Notes: generated from the letters alone by a model not told the origin. Numbered from the stretch's first letter, positions 13,333-25,010 are shown. The stretch is 64,000 bases of DNA from Porodaedalea pini (GCA_002794775.1 NBAY01000059.1:62001-126000), one strand, 5' to 3'. Numbers and translations: made by a program.

Positions 13333-15204
13333 ATGTCGTTCGACAGACCTCCGCCAGCTTCAAGACCTCAGCCGTCGTCCTCTTCGTATCCCGAGCAGCG
13401 CATGTCTCCTCCTGAAGCAGAGTCGGATCCGGATCAGAACGAGTCTGAACGGGGGCCTCCGAAGAAGAAGCGCAGAAGACAAGCACTGAGCTGTACCGGT
13501 GAGCACTAATTTTCGGTTCCTTTCTCGTCATGACCTTTCCGTGTTCCATTTTTTGCTCCCAATTATTCGGTCCCTTCATCATGACAGAGACGCCTTGTTT
13601 AATTTGCGACGTACTCTGACGCGTCTCCAATCTTGTCCTTTTTTTTTTGCGCGTTCCTGCCCTTGATGCTTCTGACATGCTCATATTTGTTTTCTTTTGC
13701 TTTACTTTCTCAAACTGTAGAATGCAAACGTCGCAAGATCAAATGCGATCGTACACATCCATGCGGTCCCTGTGCGCGCCGCGGTGAGCCGGAGAAATGC
13801 CAATGGCACGTCATTGAACCTGTGTACGTTTTAGATCTTGCCGACGCGCTTACATTGAGGCATCGTCTCGCTCATCGTGCCTCCCGCTCTTCTGGTGTTT
13901 CAAACAGTGATAAATACGTAACCCGCTCTGAATGGGACGAACTCTACACGCGATATCGCGTGCTCGAGGACCGCTGCATTCGGTTGGAAAAGCTCGTCGT
14001 ACAGCTGCATCCCGAAATTACCGAGCAATCACAATATGAGATCGCAACCGGGCATCCCACTGCATTGCCCTCGCCAACCGCCCCGCGCCCGGCCGCGATG
14101 CGCGCGTATTCGCTTGCAGGTCCCGGTATCTCCGGAGCGGGTGGAAATTCGGGTGCGGTGAGCCAGCGCGTGAGGCCGAGCACACCGCTGTCCGCCCTGC
14201 CTGGTCCCGGTCCCGGTCCTGCTCATGGTCCCGGTCCTGGAACAGGCACCTCCGCGTTTCCCGTTGGCACGAGCACCGGTGCCGAGAGCTCTGAGTCGAC
14301 GCGATCAGGTTCGGCACCGCCACCGATGCTCGCGACGGCGCAGACGGCCCTTCCTCATCCTCCGCCGCATTCGGATCGCCGTACGTGTGCATCGGGTTCG
14401 CATGCCTCGTTTGCTGCACCCTCTGAACGCCTCGTGCCCCATCAGGTCCCGGGAGCGACGATGACGACGACAACGACGCGCGCTCGTCCGTTTACCGCGC
14501 CGTCGTCTCATAGCTACACGTTTCCCCCGCCACCGCCACCGCCGGAGAACCCGACCGTTTATTTGCCGTCAAGGAGCCACAGCGGCTTCATGCACGGGCG
14601 CTCAGCCGCGGTACCTGAGTCATCAAACGTTTCTAGTCCCGGAGCGTATGGCACGCGACCTTCTTCTGGGCAGCCTTATCCGTCGCCTCTCTCGTCCCTA
14701 GGCGGTGGTCGTCACATGCACCCAGACAACACAGCATTAGACCCGGAAAATGACGACGCAGACGTGCGGTACGCCCAGCGCTACGATCGCGAGCCTAGGC
14801 ACGAGCGCAGCACGGCGTACGAGCCGCTCCCGCTGCCTCCCCGACGCCGTCGTTCGGATTCAAAAAATGGGGAGGCGCAGACGTCCGAGGCGGGTGATGC
14901 TCTGCGCCAGCGCTGGTCCGCCTCGCCTGCCTGCGACGAAACCGGGCGCCCCCTTTCGCTTCGTCACCCCGTACCGAACTCAGGCCCGGCCTCGGCCGCT
15001 TCCGCCTCTGCGTTGAATTCAGTTTTGATTCCGAGTGCTGTTTATGCACGGTCTGATGACTCTGCCCCGTCGAGTCCCCGCTTCGACTCGTCTGAGGCGT
15101 CCACGTCTTCGCGCAAGCGGGCACGTCGCGGGAGTCTCTATCTTAGTATTCCCTCATGCGGAAGTGCACCCGGGACTCCACCGCCTGCACTCGTTGTCCA
15201 CTGA
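13333..15204 (+). CDS. Zn(II)2Cys6 fungal transcription factor
   Basis: Nuclear DNA-binding protein. Two exons: 13333-13498 and 13721-15204, joined in frame across the zinc cluster, total about 549 aa. The cluster reads CTECKRRKIKC, then HPCGPCARRGEPEKC. Its spacing C-X2-C-X6-C-X5-C-X2-C-X8-C is the Gal4-type binuclear cluster. A basic patch (PPKKKRRR) just before it is a likely nuclear localisation signal. A short coiled-coil-like segment follows (SEWDELYTRYRVLEDRC, then LEKLVVQL), as in dimerising members. The rest is Ser/Pro-rich low complexity with a Pro-Gly run near 14203-14241. I see no fungal_trans middle domain. Start choice: the ATG at 13333 is in frame. A long Ser/Pro/His-rich open frame at 12788-13330 is one frame off, so the true start could lie upstream behind an intron or indel. 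The target genes are unknown. Confidence 0.88.
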
Positions 15205-16345
15205 ATAAATCAGCGTTCCTTGGTCGCGGTATTGTTTCAAGATTCCCCTGCAACGAACTTTCATTCCACTGCTCGCTCTGTCTCATTCCACCTCCGGCGT
15301 GATAGGATGTTGTCGGGAAGCGGTGATGGTTCCTTCACAGCCGAGCTTTAGGCAGTTTCATTCGTATAATTCAAGGGACCCTGCTTTCTCATCGTTGCCT
15401 ATTACCGCTGCGTAGCTCTTCTCTGTTTTTACCCTGGCTATGCCACGAGCAGCGCTGAACCGAGTCATCAACTTGCTTCGTCTCAGTTTACGTGTCACGA
15501 CCATTTCTCCTATCCAGCATGTGCCAGCCATCTGCATACCTCGTGTTTCACCTCTAAGCTGCTTTACCGGGCGTGTGGTTTCCTTTTTCCTTTACTTCGC
15601 TGTGCCACCTCTCCTCGCCACCTTATCGCATTTATCCTATAATATATTTCCGCGTAACACGCAGACGCTGTCCTTCTAGTCTTCTTGTTCCAGCACATAC
15701 CCCATGGCGCCTTCCCATCGCACATGATAGTCAATCACCTGTTCACTAGGCATATCTTGTCGTGCACCTACCAAACTCCTATTTCGCGGCACTGTTCATT
15801 TTTACCCTACTGAATCGTTTAGTTCAGCCGATTGTCTCGCTCACCGGACACTATTTCTTTTTTTTTTTTCCTTTTTCTAATTTGCATCCGGGCTAATTCA
15901 ATAGACTTCTTGCATTCCCCACTGTATCAAATGTACGCTTCGTATCATAGTAGTACTAATAGCACCAGCACCGAATCGATGATACCATACTTTCGCGAAA
16001 GCTGCAAATGAGCGCTTGACGGACCGTGCCAGCCGTTATTCGCTGTCCAAGGATCCACAGCCTCGCCTTCCTCGAAGTGCACAATGACTGCGCGTGCACA
16101 TGCAAGTATTATCTCTCCTCATCTTCTCAGTTCCATTCATGCGTTGTACGCCATTGTCTAATACAGAAAAGCCCCATACAGATAGGTATGTGCCCATGCT
16201 GAAACGAACGCGCCCAGCCCTTCCCTAGAACCTAGGCTCGCTTCGTTGATATAAGCCCGATCTGCGAAGCAAGTGTCCGGCGTCCACGTAGGTGATTCCG
16301 CCCGTTGATCCATGATGCTCTCGGTCTTCTCTCGCGCTAACCCAG
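15205..16345. other. Convergent intergenic region
   Basis: Lies between two genes that end toward each other. AATAAA begins immediately at the stop codon of the transcription factor (15205), a plausible polyadenylation signal. The rest is pyrimidine-rich with one T9 run and contains no frame I can support. Confidence 0.6.
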
Positions 16346-18437
16346 CTAGCGCTTCGAACTGGGGACAGACGGCAGTCTTAGGGTGGGCGGGCCCACAGAA
16401 CCGGACGAGTCACTTGCGCTTCCGCCTGCCTTCGCATCCACGCTCAAAGCGTCGCCAGGACCAGTTTCTCCGACCGCGCCAGTGATCCCGCCAGGCGAAC
16501 TGCTGTCCAAAATCGTTTTGATCATCTCAGTCCCGAGACGCGCGGACTCGCCGAAGCGCGGGCGGAAGAACTCCGCAGTGCGCTCGAAGCGCTGGCGGTA
16601 CAGCTCGAAGCTCCCGAAGCGGACGCACTGGCTCCACCCGCGAGCGGCGACGACGAACTCCAGGTCGTCTGCGCGATGCGAGACGTCTGTGAGCGCCGCG
16701 TCGATCGCGCTATCAAGTCGGGCGGTCGAGCGGAACAGGTACTCTGCGACACCGATCCACATTCGGAAGATCGGTGTCGCTGCAAGCGAGAGGTGGACGA
16801 AAGGGTGGATGCCAAGAGCAGCCCAGCAGTCGACCATCGCCAGCAAAGAGAGATGCGAGTTCGCTGGCGCATGGTTCGCCGACGGGGAGATGGGCGACTG
16901 GTCTAATCGTGGCTTCCGCCCTAAGCTGAAGCGATCTAGCATGTCTTCACTTAGGAGGATCGTCGGGTGGCCAGTTTTGTCTTCGCTTTCAAAGACCTTC
17001 TCCCGAGCGCGGTAGAGGCGAGAACGTAAAGCATCGCGGTTCCCCTCCAGCATGAGTTTGAATAGCTCAGTGGCACTTGCGGCGAACTGATCGATCTGCA
17101 CGCGTGCCGAGGGATTGAGAATAGCGAGACCAGCGTATACGTGCCACTTATTTGCGTATATCCGATGGGTGATATTGACCTTCACTGTTTCGATTCCGCC
17201 GACATAATACCCATGTTCCCAAGGATAGGTTGTCTGCGCGGCCCAGGCCGTGCCCATGCTGTTACAAAGAAAAGGAGGTGAATACGATACAGTGGACGCG
17301 AAGCCGGCACCCAAAATAGCACAATGCGTGGAAGCAGATGATGCCGGCAGGAACCGAATGGAATACAAAAGGGGGGGAACCCGAGACGTCGCGCGTAAAA
17401 GAAGCTAGAACTGCCAAGAAGCGGACGGACTTAGACTTACCTTAAGAACGCGGCATGCGTGACCGCCTGTGTATTTGCAGTTACGAGATCGTGATCTTCG
17501 TATGATAGATAGACGAAACGGGACCGAAGCGGTCGAAGAATGCTCTCCACGAGAGTTTGCCCTTCGTCCGAGGCCCGATGCCTGATAATGACCTGCACGA
17601 ATCGGAAGGAAAATGAGCAAAAGACAGACGTTTCTCCGAAGAAATTCAACTAGATTTACGCACGAGAGGCTGGCCCAGGGGAGAAACTGTGGGCCCATGC
17701 AAAGAATGGCAGGAAACGATCTGCACATCTTGAGGCAGATATTTTTCGAAGGCTGCTTTCTCTGGAGCTTTCACCGAGGTCTGCCCGGCGACGATGGAAC
17801 CGAGCTTGCTTGCTAGGAAAAGAAGAGAAGCGTTAGGGGCGGACTGTGGGAGCCGGACGGGAGAAGGGCGTAGATAGTCAAAGTGGCCACGTCACCAGCC
17901 GGGTAGGATTGGCTTGCACATGGCATGATATGATAGGAAGAGGGTGGGTAAAGGAAGAAGGTCACCGTGTACTCACATGGGCCGTACTGCGCGACAACCT
18001 GGTCGATGAATTCTGCTTCGACGGAGTACATCATGAAATCCGACGTGCGGGCGACAAGGTGGCCATTCCGAAGAACTGTTACGCCTGGTGTGCCTTTGCA
18101 GAGCACAAGCGTCCGGTATGTCACAATCAAGTTGAACGGCACGAAGGAAGGCGATACTCACCGCGCATATCCTCCTGCAGCTGCTCGTATTTCTCCGGAC
18201 GGTCACAGACATGGATTCTATGCAACAAATAGGGCGCATGGATTGCAAAGCCTTTGGCAACTTGAGAATTCCAAAGACAGGAGCGCGACGAGCGTACTTT
18301 TTCCAACCGGCACGCGACAATTGGTGAGCGTACATGCGCCCCATTTCGCCCATACCGATGAGTCCAATCACGGGCTGCTCGTCCTCAGGCGCATCAGGAG
18401 TCACATCGGCTTGTATACCATTTATTTTGTTCGCCAT
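16346..18437 (-). CDS. TYR1: Prephenate dehydrogenase (NADP+), Tyr1 family
   Basis: Oxidatively decarboxylates prephenate to 4-hydroxyphenylpyruvate, the tyrosine branch of aromatic amino acid synthesis, in the cytosol. Starts at 18437 (MANKINGIQADVT). The Rossmann motif GLIGMGEMGRMY follows at once. Spliced exons then give VCDRPEKYEQLQEDM, RNGHLVARTSDFMMYSVEAE, CHSLHGPTVSPLGQPLV, LRPLRSRFVYLSYEDHDLV, NTQAVTHAAFLSMGTAWA and GGIETVKVNITHRIYANKWH. These are the family blocks in order, including the His/Asn substrate-site segments. The last exon is 17258-16346, and its donor-acceptor pair (17440/17259) restores AAFLSMGTAW. The C-terminal roughly 45 residues are Gly/Ser/Pro-rich and lineage-specific. 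Introns are short with GTRNGT-type donors. No frame break was seen. An ATG at 18467 is in frame but less like family starts. Confidence 0.95.
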
Positions 18438-18940
18438 TATAGGCGGAAAGTAGAGTGGGCGCAGCAAGAGTTCGCTGTCGTTGTTGACGACGATATTATC
18501 GATCAGATATTTGTTCGCTGGCGCCTATCAGACCCGTTTTGGAACAAAATTGATTAGTCAACCACTTTTAACTTGAGTGCCGTTTCGGTCCGGTTTCGAG
18601 ACACCACTGGGCTCAAAATCAAAGCTGAGTCGAGCATTGCGAAAGAGGCTGAGAAAGTAATCCATTTTTATCAACGCAAAACAAACCAACATGCAGCAAA
18701 AACAACGACCAGGGGTATGGATGCTAAGGGCGGGACAACTAATTGATACATTTCGACAAGCCGACAGAAAGCAATGTGCTCAAAGCCAGAAAGATGAGGA
18801 ATTAATAGTATAATAATAGAGTATCATGGAAGACTCAGTCACAGTAAGTTTGAGGGGGGAAAAATCGATCTCGGGGGCATCAGCGCGCCGCGAGGCTCGA
18901 GAGGGATTATCGTAAGCCATGAGTGTAGCCTCGGCGGCAA
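18438..18940. other. Intergenic region between two minus-strand genes
   Basis: Holds the promoter side of the prephenate dehydrogenase gene and the 3' side of the small gene at 18941-19460. No open frame of interest and no clear motif. Confidence 0.6.
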
Positions 18941-19460
18941 TCAGCACGCGACACGGCTGCGGCCAGGTGAGACAGGCATGGACGGAATAGAGCGCGAGGG
19001 GTCATCGATAGGCCACATCAGCTCCTCAGCGATGAGCTCACGGACGTAAGGGCAGTCCGGTTTCACGTCGCCGTCCTGCGGAGAGAACTCGCCCATTCGA
19101 CGAACGCCATTGTCGAGGTACTCGACGCGCCAGTACTGCAGGATAGTGGTCTAAATCAGATACATGATCAGTCAATACGAGCAAGGCCGATTTGAATACC
19201 GACGTACGGGGTACTGTTTCATTTGCGTAGGCTTGATGATACGAGCCGGAAGCCAAATGGAGTGGCGGCCTTCTCCACGGACATGAACCAGGACCTGCTG
19301 GCCAGGCTGATAGAAAATTTATATTAGCATAAATGTACGATAACAGAAACTGTAATTGACGTACTGCAAATTGGTATGGCCAGGGCTCATCGCAGTGCTG
19401 CGGTCCCTCAAAGCCAGTCGCGATGACTTGGGCAACAGTCTTAAGACCCCAGATCGGCAT
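18941..19460 (-). CDS. Small unrecognised protein, 134 aa, possible beta-barrel fold
   Basis: Three exons with canonical signals: 19460-19365, 19306-19208 and 19150-18941, all in phase 0. The protein starts MPIWGLKTVAQVIATGFEG. Its middle is PGQQVLVHVRGEGRHSIWLP followed by ARIIKPTQMKQYP. The last exon carries QYWRVEYLDNGVRRMGEFSP, then QDGDVKPDC. The alternation of hydrophobic and charged residues with a W-x-PA-x-I pattern, then WRVEYLDNG, resembles SH3/Tudor/PWWP-like small barrels that read histones or bind peptides. That comparison is by eye and is inference. The tail is Ser/Pro/Arg-rich. The well-spliced, low-bias sequence strongly suggests a real gene. I cannot name a function. Confidence 0.75.
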
Positions 19461-21667
19461 TTTAAATGGTATGAACGAAGTGTCGAGCGGTAGATAGAGT
19501 GACTTTTTGAAGACAGTGCCGGTGCCTAGTCTTTTGTAACAAAAAATCCGGATGTAGCGGAAGAGTGTTCACTGGAAGCGGAAGCGGAAGTGAAACTGAG
19601 ACTTTTGGACCGGCCTGAGCGTCGATGCTGTGGGTTGGATGTGGAAGGACATTGGCGCGCCCCCGCACTGTTCTTATACAAGCTCGCGTAGCAGGAGTGG
19701 GTCCGCGCTCTGATGAGAACGGCGCATTAGCATGAGTTTGATAGTTGCTGAAGCGTACAATCGAAACTACCCTGCAACCCGGCGGTTTCGAGTACAAGGC
19801 CTCGCCCGCGCAGGGAAAGTGCGCCTCCCGAGTTTGGAGAGTCCTTTCAAGCCATTCATCTGGTGGTGGAAACAGTCTATGGTCGTCAGCGACGCGCGAA
19901 GGCGTCAGCGCGAGCCGAGTCTGAGAGAGGAACAAGCAGTGGCTCGAAAAGGAAACTACACGTGGCTTAGACAACGTTTGCCGAATCGAGACGAATCTTC
20001 GATGTGTTCTGACCGCCGCCTCTCTAGACTCGCCCTTTGATCGCAGAACTTCTTTTTAACAAACGCATCCTTTCGCAGCGCTAGAAGTCTGACAATTCTC
20101 GCTTTGTGGCACTAAGCAATGTGTTCTAGTACAAGGTCGCTCTCTTTTGTCGAATGTTTACACTCTGGACATGACAGATGTTTCAGACCATTCCGCTCAG
20201 GCTCACCAGTAAAGTCTCGGGAAGCAGTAGGCCGTATTTTACCATGCTCATACAGACGTTGCCACTCGAGACAAATGAATATCTGAAGATCTGTCGCTCA
20301 TGGTGCGTTGATGGAAGGATCTCGAACCAAACAAGCTTCATAGATTGCGATCGGACGTCAGGTTCATTATCAAACGGCCGTAACGCCAAAGTCTTTGTCC
20401 TGCTTCTCGAATCTCCGTATACAATGGCATTGATTTTCAGCACAGCAAGAAAATCTCAGATTTGTTCCCGTGCCTTTCTACCGCACGCAACGTCTTCCCG
20501 CGAGACAGGACTTTAACTGTTCATCTGACATACAATGGGCGGGTGTTATTCTCACTCATCCTCATTATCACTAGGCGATATGCTTCTGATCTGAACTCGT
20601 CGTCAAGTCACTAAGAGTCTTCTTGTTTCACTAGAAGTTACCGAGCATACACACTTTGCCAGTAATAGTCTGTGCATTGTTCCACCATTTGTCTGCGGAC
20701 TAAGTCTGACAGAAAAGTGAGTTCAATCGAAATTTCTCCTGAATTAATGAGGCACTAACTGCCGACCTATTTCGAAGCATGCCGTCCCATGCGGAGGCAA
20801 GATGCCCTGCAGTTCAAATGGTTCAGAGGCATGAATTCATTCCAAAGCGAGCACCATACAACAGAGATCACTAGGCGTAAATTTCAAAGACTAGGGAGAA
20901 ACTTCAATGATCCTTCTTGATGACACGGAATGGCTTTAAATCATCCATATTCGCTCTGGAAGATTACAAGTTGTTGCTCCTGTACGGGCCGCCATCGGCA
21001 TCATGAATACCGACACGATCTAGGATAAGGAGTGTTCGTTCTCCTCCGCAAACAGTTCAAGATGATCCCATCGCCCACGAACAAATCCGCGACCACCGAG
21101 AACATCCCAAATATCAACTCGCGGAGCGTAACTTTCGATAAAGGGAAACAGAAAAAAAGTCATCGAGTAAATAATCCAGCGTGAAAGTGGCGCACGGACC
21201 ATAAACGCATCACGTGGCTTCCGCCTTATAGCGTTGCTGTACTTTCCTTTTCTGCTCTTTACAGTCTACCTCGACTTCTGCTATGTCGTTTCGCTGACTT
21301 CAAATGAAGCGTGAGGCTGCACCGAAAAGGACATGAGGTCGGGAGGATGAATCTACGGAATCATTAGCTGGGCATGCCGTCTACTGTATTTTTCGTTCTA
21401 CTGGTTGGGCGGCGAATCAGCTTTTGGTACAGTTGTTTAAGATATAATCATACCTTGTACCTCCAAAAATCAGAGTTGCAAGGACGTCGCCTTTTGGAAA
21501 TTAAAATCATGGTGAAGAAAGGTGTCGAATTGCTTTCATCACGGTCTTGTAAAACTGGTAGCGTACGTGTGACGAAAACACCAGAGTGAGTCACACTCGA
21601 CGTACGATCACGACTTGGTCTTTGAACACCGTCCACAGCCAGATGCTCGAAGATTGCAGGTAGCGTC
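19461..21667. other. Intergenic region, 2.2 kb, no supported gene
   Basis: Lies between two divergent genes. Open frames at 19462-19974 (minus) and 20178-20516 (plus) have no recognisable domain or splice context. The stretch is long for a shared promoter, but I see no repeat or mobile element in it. Confidence 0.5.
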
Positions 21668-22493
21668 ATGTTCTTCATTGTAAGAGACTCCTCTCCTATT
21701 GTAAAGGACACGACACTCAAACTGTTTTCTATCAGAAAGAGCTCACGCACACCATTCTGCTGCACCCGTCATACTTCGGTCCGCGCATGCTGCAGTTTCT
21801 TGAGACAAAGCTCTACGCAGACGTCGAGGGAACATGCTCAGGACAGTTCGGATACATCATCGCCGTTGTCAGTGTTCTCGATATTGGAAAGGGCATGGTC
21901 CTCCCTGGCAGCGGTCAGGCAGAGTTCGTGACACGCTACCGTGCCATCGTGTTCAAGCCGTTCAAGGGAGAGGTTGTGGATGGGGTTGTGAACAATGTAA
22001 ACAAGGTCCGCCTGGATGAGATGCCGCGCCTTGAGCGTGCACTTGTGTTTGCAGACTGACGGATGTCGTCGTGGCAGATGGGTTTCTTCGCGGAGGTTGG
22101 ACCGCTGACCGTCTTCGTTTCGCATCAGGTATGTGTATCCGACTTTTCCAGACTTCAAACGCTTACATCCTTTTCAGCTCATTCATCCAGATATGAAATT
22201 CGACCCGAACTCGAATCCACCTTCCTTTGCGTCTGATGAACAGGTCAGTCCGAACACTCACTCCTGCTTCACGCGTCGTCGCTCTTCGCCGATCACATGC
22301 ACTTCTTGCTCACTCTCACCTCTCAGATCATTGAAAAGAACACCAAGGTTCGATTAAAGATCGTTGGTACACGTGTCGACGCGACGGAAATTGTATGTAC
22401 CTCAGTTTTCATGTGTATCTCAAAGCTAACGCTCAGCGATACCAGTTCGCAATCGGTACCATCAAGGAGGATCATCTGGGTGTCATCGACTAG
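21668..22493 (+). CDS. RPB7: RNA polymerase II subunit Rpb7
   Basis: Forms the Rpb4/Rpb7 stalk of RNA polymerase II, which binds nascent RNA and links initiation to mRNA decay. Six exons: 21668-21679, 21736-22005, 22078-22128, 22178-22243, 22327-22392 and 22446-22493. They give 170 aa, close to the 170-172 aa of known orthologues. The protein starts MFFI then KELTHTILLHPSYFGPRM. Diagnostic segments are VFKPFKGEVVDGVV, MGFFAEVGPLTVFVS, FDPNSNPPSF, RLKIVGTRVDATEI and FAIGTIKEDHLGVID at the end. The N-terminal RNP-like domain and C-terminal OB/S1 domain are both complete. Odd points: the first coding exon is only 12 nt, and the second donor is GTCCGC, a weak site, although homology (VNK then GFF) places the splice there. 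Confidence 0.96.
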
Positions 22494-23249
22494 CAGTCTC
22501 TCCACGTCTCCTTTGCCCGCCTTCCTTCCTCTGACAGCTTTATCTCCGCTTCATGCTCGCGCTTGCGCTGTATCTTTATTGTTCTTTGCTATACTCTGCA
22601 CATGGTCGTTCCATCGCTTTCAAAGTAGTGCTCCGCAGTGCCAAAGCGTAGCATTCGGGGCCCAGCATGCCTGCGATACTGGAGCGCGAACCTGTAAATT
22701 CGCTCTCATACAGAACCGCGTGTCGCCTTATGAATACCTCCTCGAAAGGAAAGGCTAGGTTGACCTAGCTAGGCGGCAGGACGTTCCACCCATTGGACAT
22801 AGGAAGTGGTACACAGGTCGTCGCTTAGTGCATCTGCTGTTCATGGAAGTCGATCTGATGTTTGAAGGATATAGGATTTGCTACCAGCGTCGCTAGTTCA
22901 ATTTAAGAGCATCTGTGTCCACGAAGGGCTGCTCCTCTATAGTGGGTGTCGCAAGGACAACCTCATTTTCACCATTACTAAACAGGTCCAGTCTCAAAAG
23001 TTACGGCCTATACTTGATCTCACTGTCAGAAAAAAGACCCTTGTTTTATAACAGACGGTAAGCACACATAACATCTAGTAAGGGCAACGAAGATCACGAG
23101 GAGCAATATGGAGGACAAAGATTGCATTGGGATGAAAAAGTCCCCGATAAAGTAAATAAGCATAAGAAAACTCTACCCTGGTATCCCTCAAGGCGCTCCC
23201 AAGTTAGAAATTCATAGCAAAAAGACAACAAACAACACGCGAACTAGAC
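22494..23249. other. Convergent intergenic region
   Basis: 3' flanks of RPB7 and of the PX-domain gene. It contains a near-perfect hairpin, GCTAGGT-TG-ACCTAGC, at 22754-22769, and otherwise nothing I recognise. Confidence 0.6.
22754..22769. repeat. 16-bp inverted repeat
   Basis: Seven-base arms (GCTAGGT / ACCTAGC) around a two-base loop, about 260 bp after the RPB7 stop codon. It could be a chance palindrome or a remnant of a small element. Confidence 0.5.
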
Positions 23250-24145
23250 CTAACCAGCCATGACCCATTCCCGCACAGCGGAACAGCCACCAATCTCGGG
23301 GTGAAGCAGTACACAACTAAGCCATGCTTGCAGTGCCTTCCGACGCGATTCAAGAAAGCCGGGTCGGAACCGCGCCCATGCCGTGCGCGGAGGGAGTGGC
23401 GGCACTTGCCTCCGCACAGATATCGGTAGTGAAGTCAAGAGTGCAGAGTGGAGGGATAGGAATGCACTGTAACGTTTCAGAACGTGCATTGTTGTCATCG
23501 CATGCGTCACGATCGCACAGTCATACACTATTCCAAGTTCAGTGGGCTTATCGAGGAAGAGAATAGGAAGACGACTCACCGACGTACGCTCCGCCGCGCT
23601 TGTCGCCAACGCTCGTCCAGCCAACAATGCGAACACCACGTGCAAAAGATGCATCCTTTTCAGCATCCCCGCTTTCCCCTACCCATATGTCGTGCGAGAA
23701 CACGGATGAGGGTGCTCGCGAGTGCGAGCGGGCGGGACGCGTGACGCGCCTTGCTCGAGAATTTTGCGGGAAAGACCGAGTGCAGAGGTATCCGACTCAT
23801 CCTGTGTGTCCATCACAATAAGTCTGAATATCGTTACTGTCAGATAAGCAACGAACGCACTAGGTCGAAAGCACAATAGGCACGTTCCTCCGCCTCGACG
23901 TCGATATGGTCCTCGTCGTCTCGAATGACCTCAACCAGTCCACTGCAGCGTTCGAGTGGGTACTCGTATGAGCTCTCCTCGCGCTGCTCATGCTTCCGAA
24001 GCACCTGGATGCTATGTGCGAAGCCCGACCTCACGGGAGTGAGCGGGAAGTCCGAGTCTGTAGGCGACAACGGGGAAGAGGGCAGCGACGTTGTCGATGA
24101 TGCTGAAGGTGGACAATGGGCGGTATTCGTCGCGTGCTTCGACAT
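23250..24145 (-). CDS. PX-domain protein, Ypt35-like
   Basis: PX domains bind phosphatidylinositol 3-phosphate, and Ypt35-type proteins sit on endosomes and vacuoles. The start at 24145 opens a Ser/Thr-rich leader (MSKHATNTAHCPPSASS). The PX domain spans the last two exons: SFARGVRIVGWTSVGDKRGG and AYV, then across an intron (23579-23528) VYDCAIVTHAMTTMHVLKRY (containing the R-Y phosphoinositide-site pair). It continues RQVPPLPPRTAWARFRPGF (proline-rich loop) and SRRKALQAWLSCVLLHPEIG, ending REWVMAG. The boundary between the leader exon (ending near 23861 or slightly earlier) and the PX exon is uncertain, because the obvious donor gives the wrong frame. A donor after ERAY with an acceptor near 23762 would work. 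The PX call is firm; the leader is less so. Confidence 0.8.
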
Positions 24146-24302
24146 TACTCAGAAAGCAGAAGTGGCGAGTTCGTCGTTGTTCATGGCAAGGCGACCCCAA
24201 CAGGACCGACAGCCGGACGACCTAAACAGGCAGTCATTCCATTTCTCGACATTTTTCATCCTTTCACCTCGACCTCAGCCATCTTGCTCGCCTTCGTGAC
24301 CA
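24146..24302. promoter_or_regulatory. Compact divergent promoter
   Basis: Only 157 bp separate the start codons of the PX-domain gene (minus) and the DUF1764 gene (plus), so both 5' UTRs and promoters must lie here or overlap the genes. I see no clear TATA box. Shared regulation is possible but unproven. Confidence 0.5.
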
Positions 24303-25010
24303 ATGGCCAACTCTGAAATCGACGACATTTTCTCCGGAAACGTCTCCAGGCCTGTTGGTGGAAGTTCGAAGGCGAAGGGCAAATCAAAGGCCATCGACGA
24401 GCCCGCTGCGCCTTCGACAGCCTCATTGACGAACAAGAAAAAAGCGAAGAAACGCAAGCAACACGACATGGATGACAAAGATGCATCGAGCGCAGCTCCG
24501 CCTAAGTTGACTGCATCGGAGTCAGAGAGCAAGGACGGTAGTGAGAAGAAGGCGAAATTGAAACGACCTCGCGTCGTCGAGACCGTGCGCGACCCTTCCG
24601 CTGCAAGTATTCCATCCTATTCACCAAAGCCGCCAAACCTCAAGACGAAGACTAAATCAAAGTCATCGATGGGTGAAAGTGTGGAGGACCGCTTGGATCG
24701 CTTCAGAGACTCGCGAGGATCAGGTCCACGTACGTTCATTCTGGCTCTTTCTCTGCTTTTTTGCTCAGTCTGATTTTTCGGATCCAGGGAAGAAAACAGA
24801 AGAAGGATTCTCGGTGTTCAAAGAGGATGAATTAGGGATCCGGGACGAGGGTGGAAGTAAGCTCATTGTCTCTTGACTTTATTTTGTCCCTCACCTCTGA
24901 TTCCGTTACAAGATACGCCTCTGTGTCCATTTGACTGTAACTGTTGTACGTGCATTACCTTCATGTCCTTTGCCCATCATCGCTTACTTTGTCGTGGTTC
25001 AGGTTTCTGA
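24303..25010 (+). CDS. DUF1764 family protein
   Basis: Short eukaryote-wide protein of unknown function. Four exons: 24303-24729, 24788-24856, 24913-24945 and 25003-25010, giving 178 aa. The N-terminus has the family start SEIDDIFSGN. A long lysine/serine-rich disordered middle follows (for example TNKKKAKKRKQHDMDDKD), consistent with a nuclear or nucleolar protein. The conserved C-terminal block is GRKTEEGFSVFKEDELGI, then TPLCPFDCNCCF at the very end. The cysteines CPFDCNCC are the family hallmark. The final exon is only 8 nt: it supplies the last two bases of the last Cys codon, Phe and the stop, so automated models easily miss it. An earlier model would read through the donor and add a false tail. 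Confidence 0.9.

Noticed and set aside
14465..14490. Acidic/basic repeats in the transcription-factor gene as a separate antisense gene
   Set aside because: The antisense frames there are Arg-rich mirror images of Ser/Pro codons; no independent support.
19462..19974. 170-codon minus-strand open frame as a gene
   Set aside because: It has no domain and no start or splice context, lies in the presumed promoter region, and its composition is unlike neighbouring genes.
23580..23861. Frame break in the PX-domain gene
   Set aside because: Alternative splice pairs (donor after ERAY, acceptor near 23762) keep the frame, so an indel is not required.
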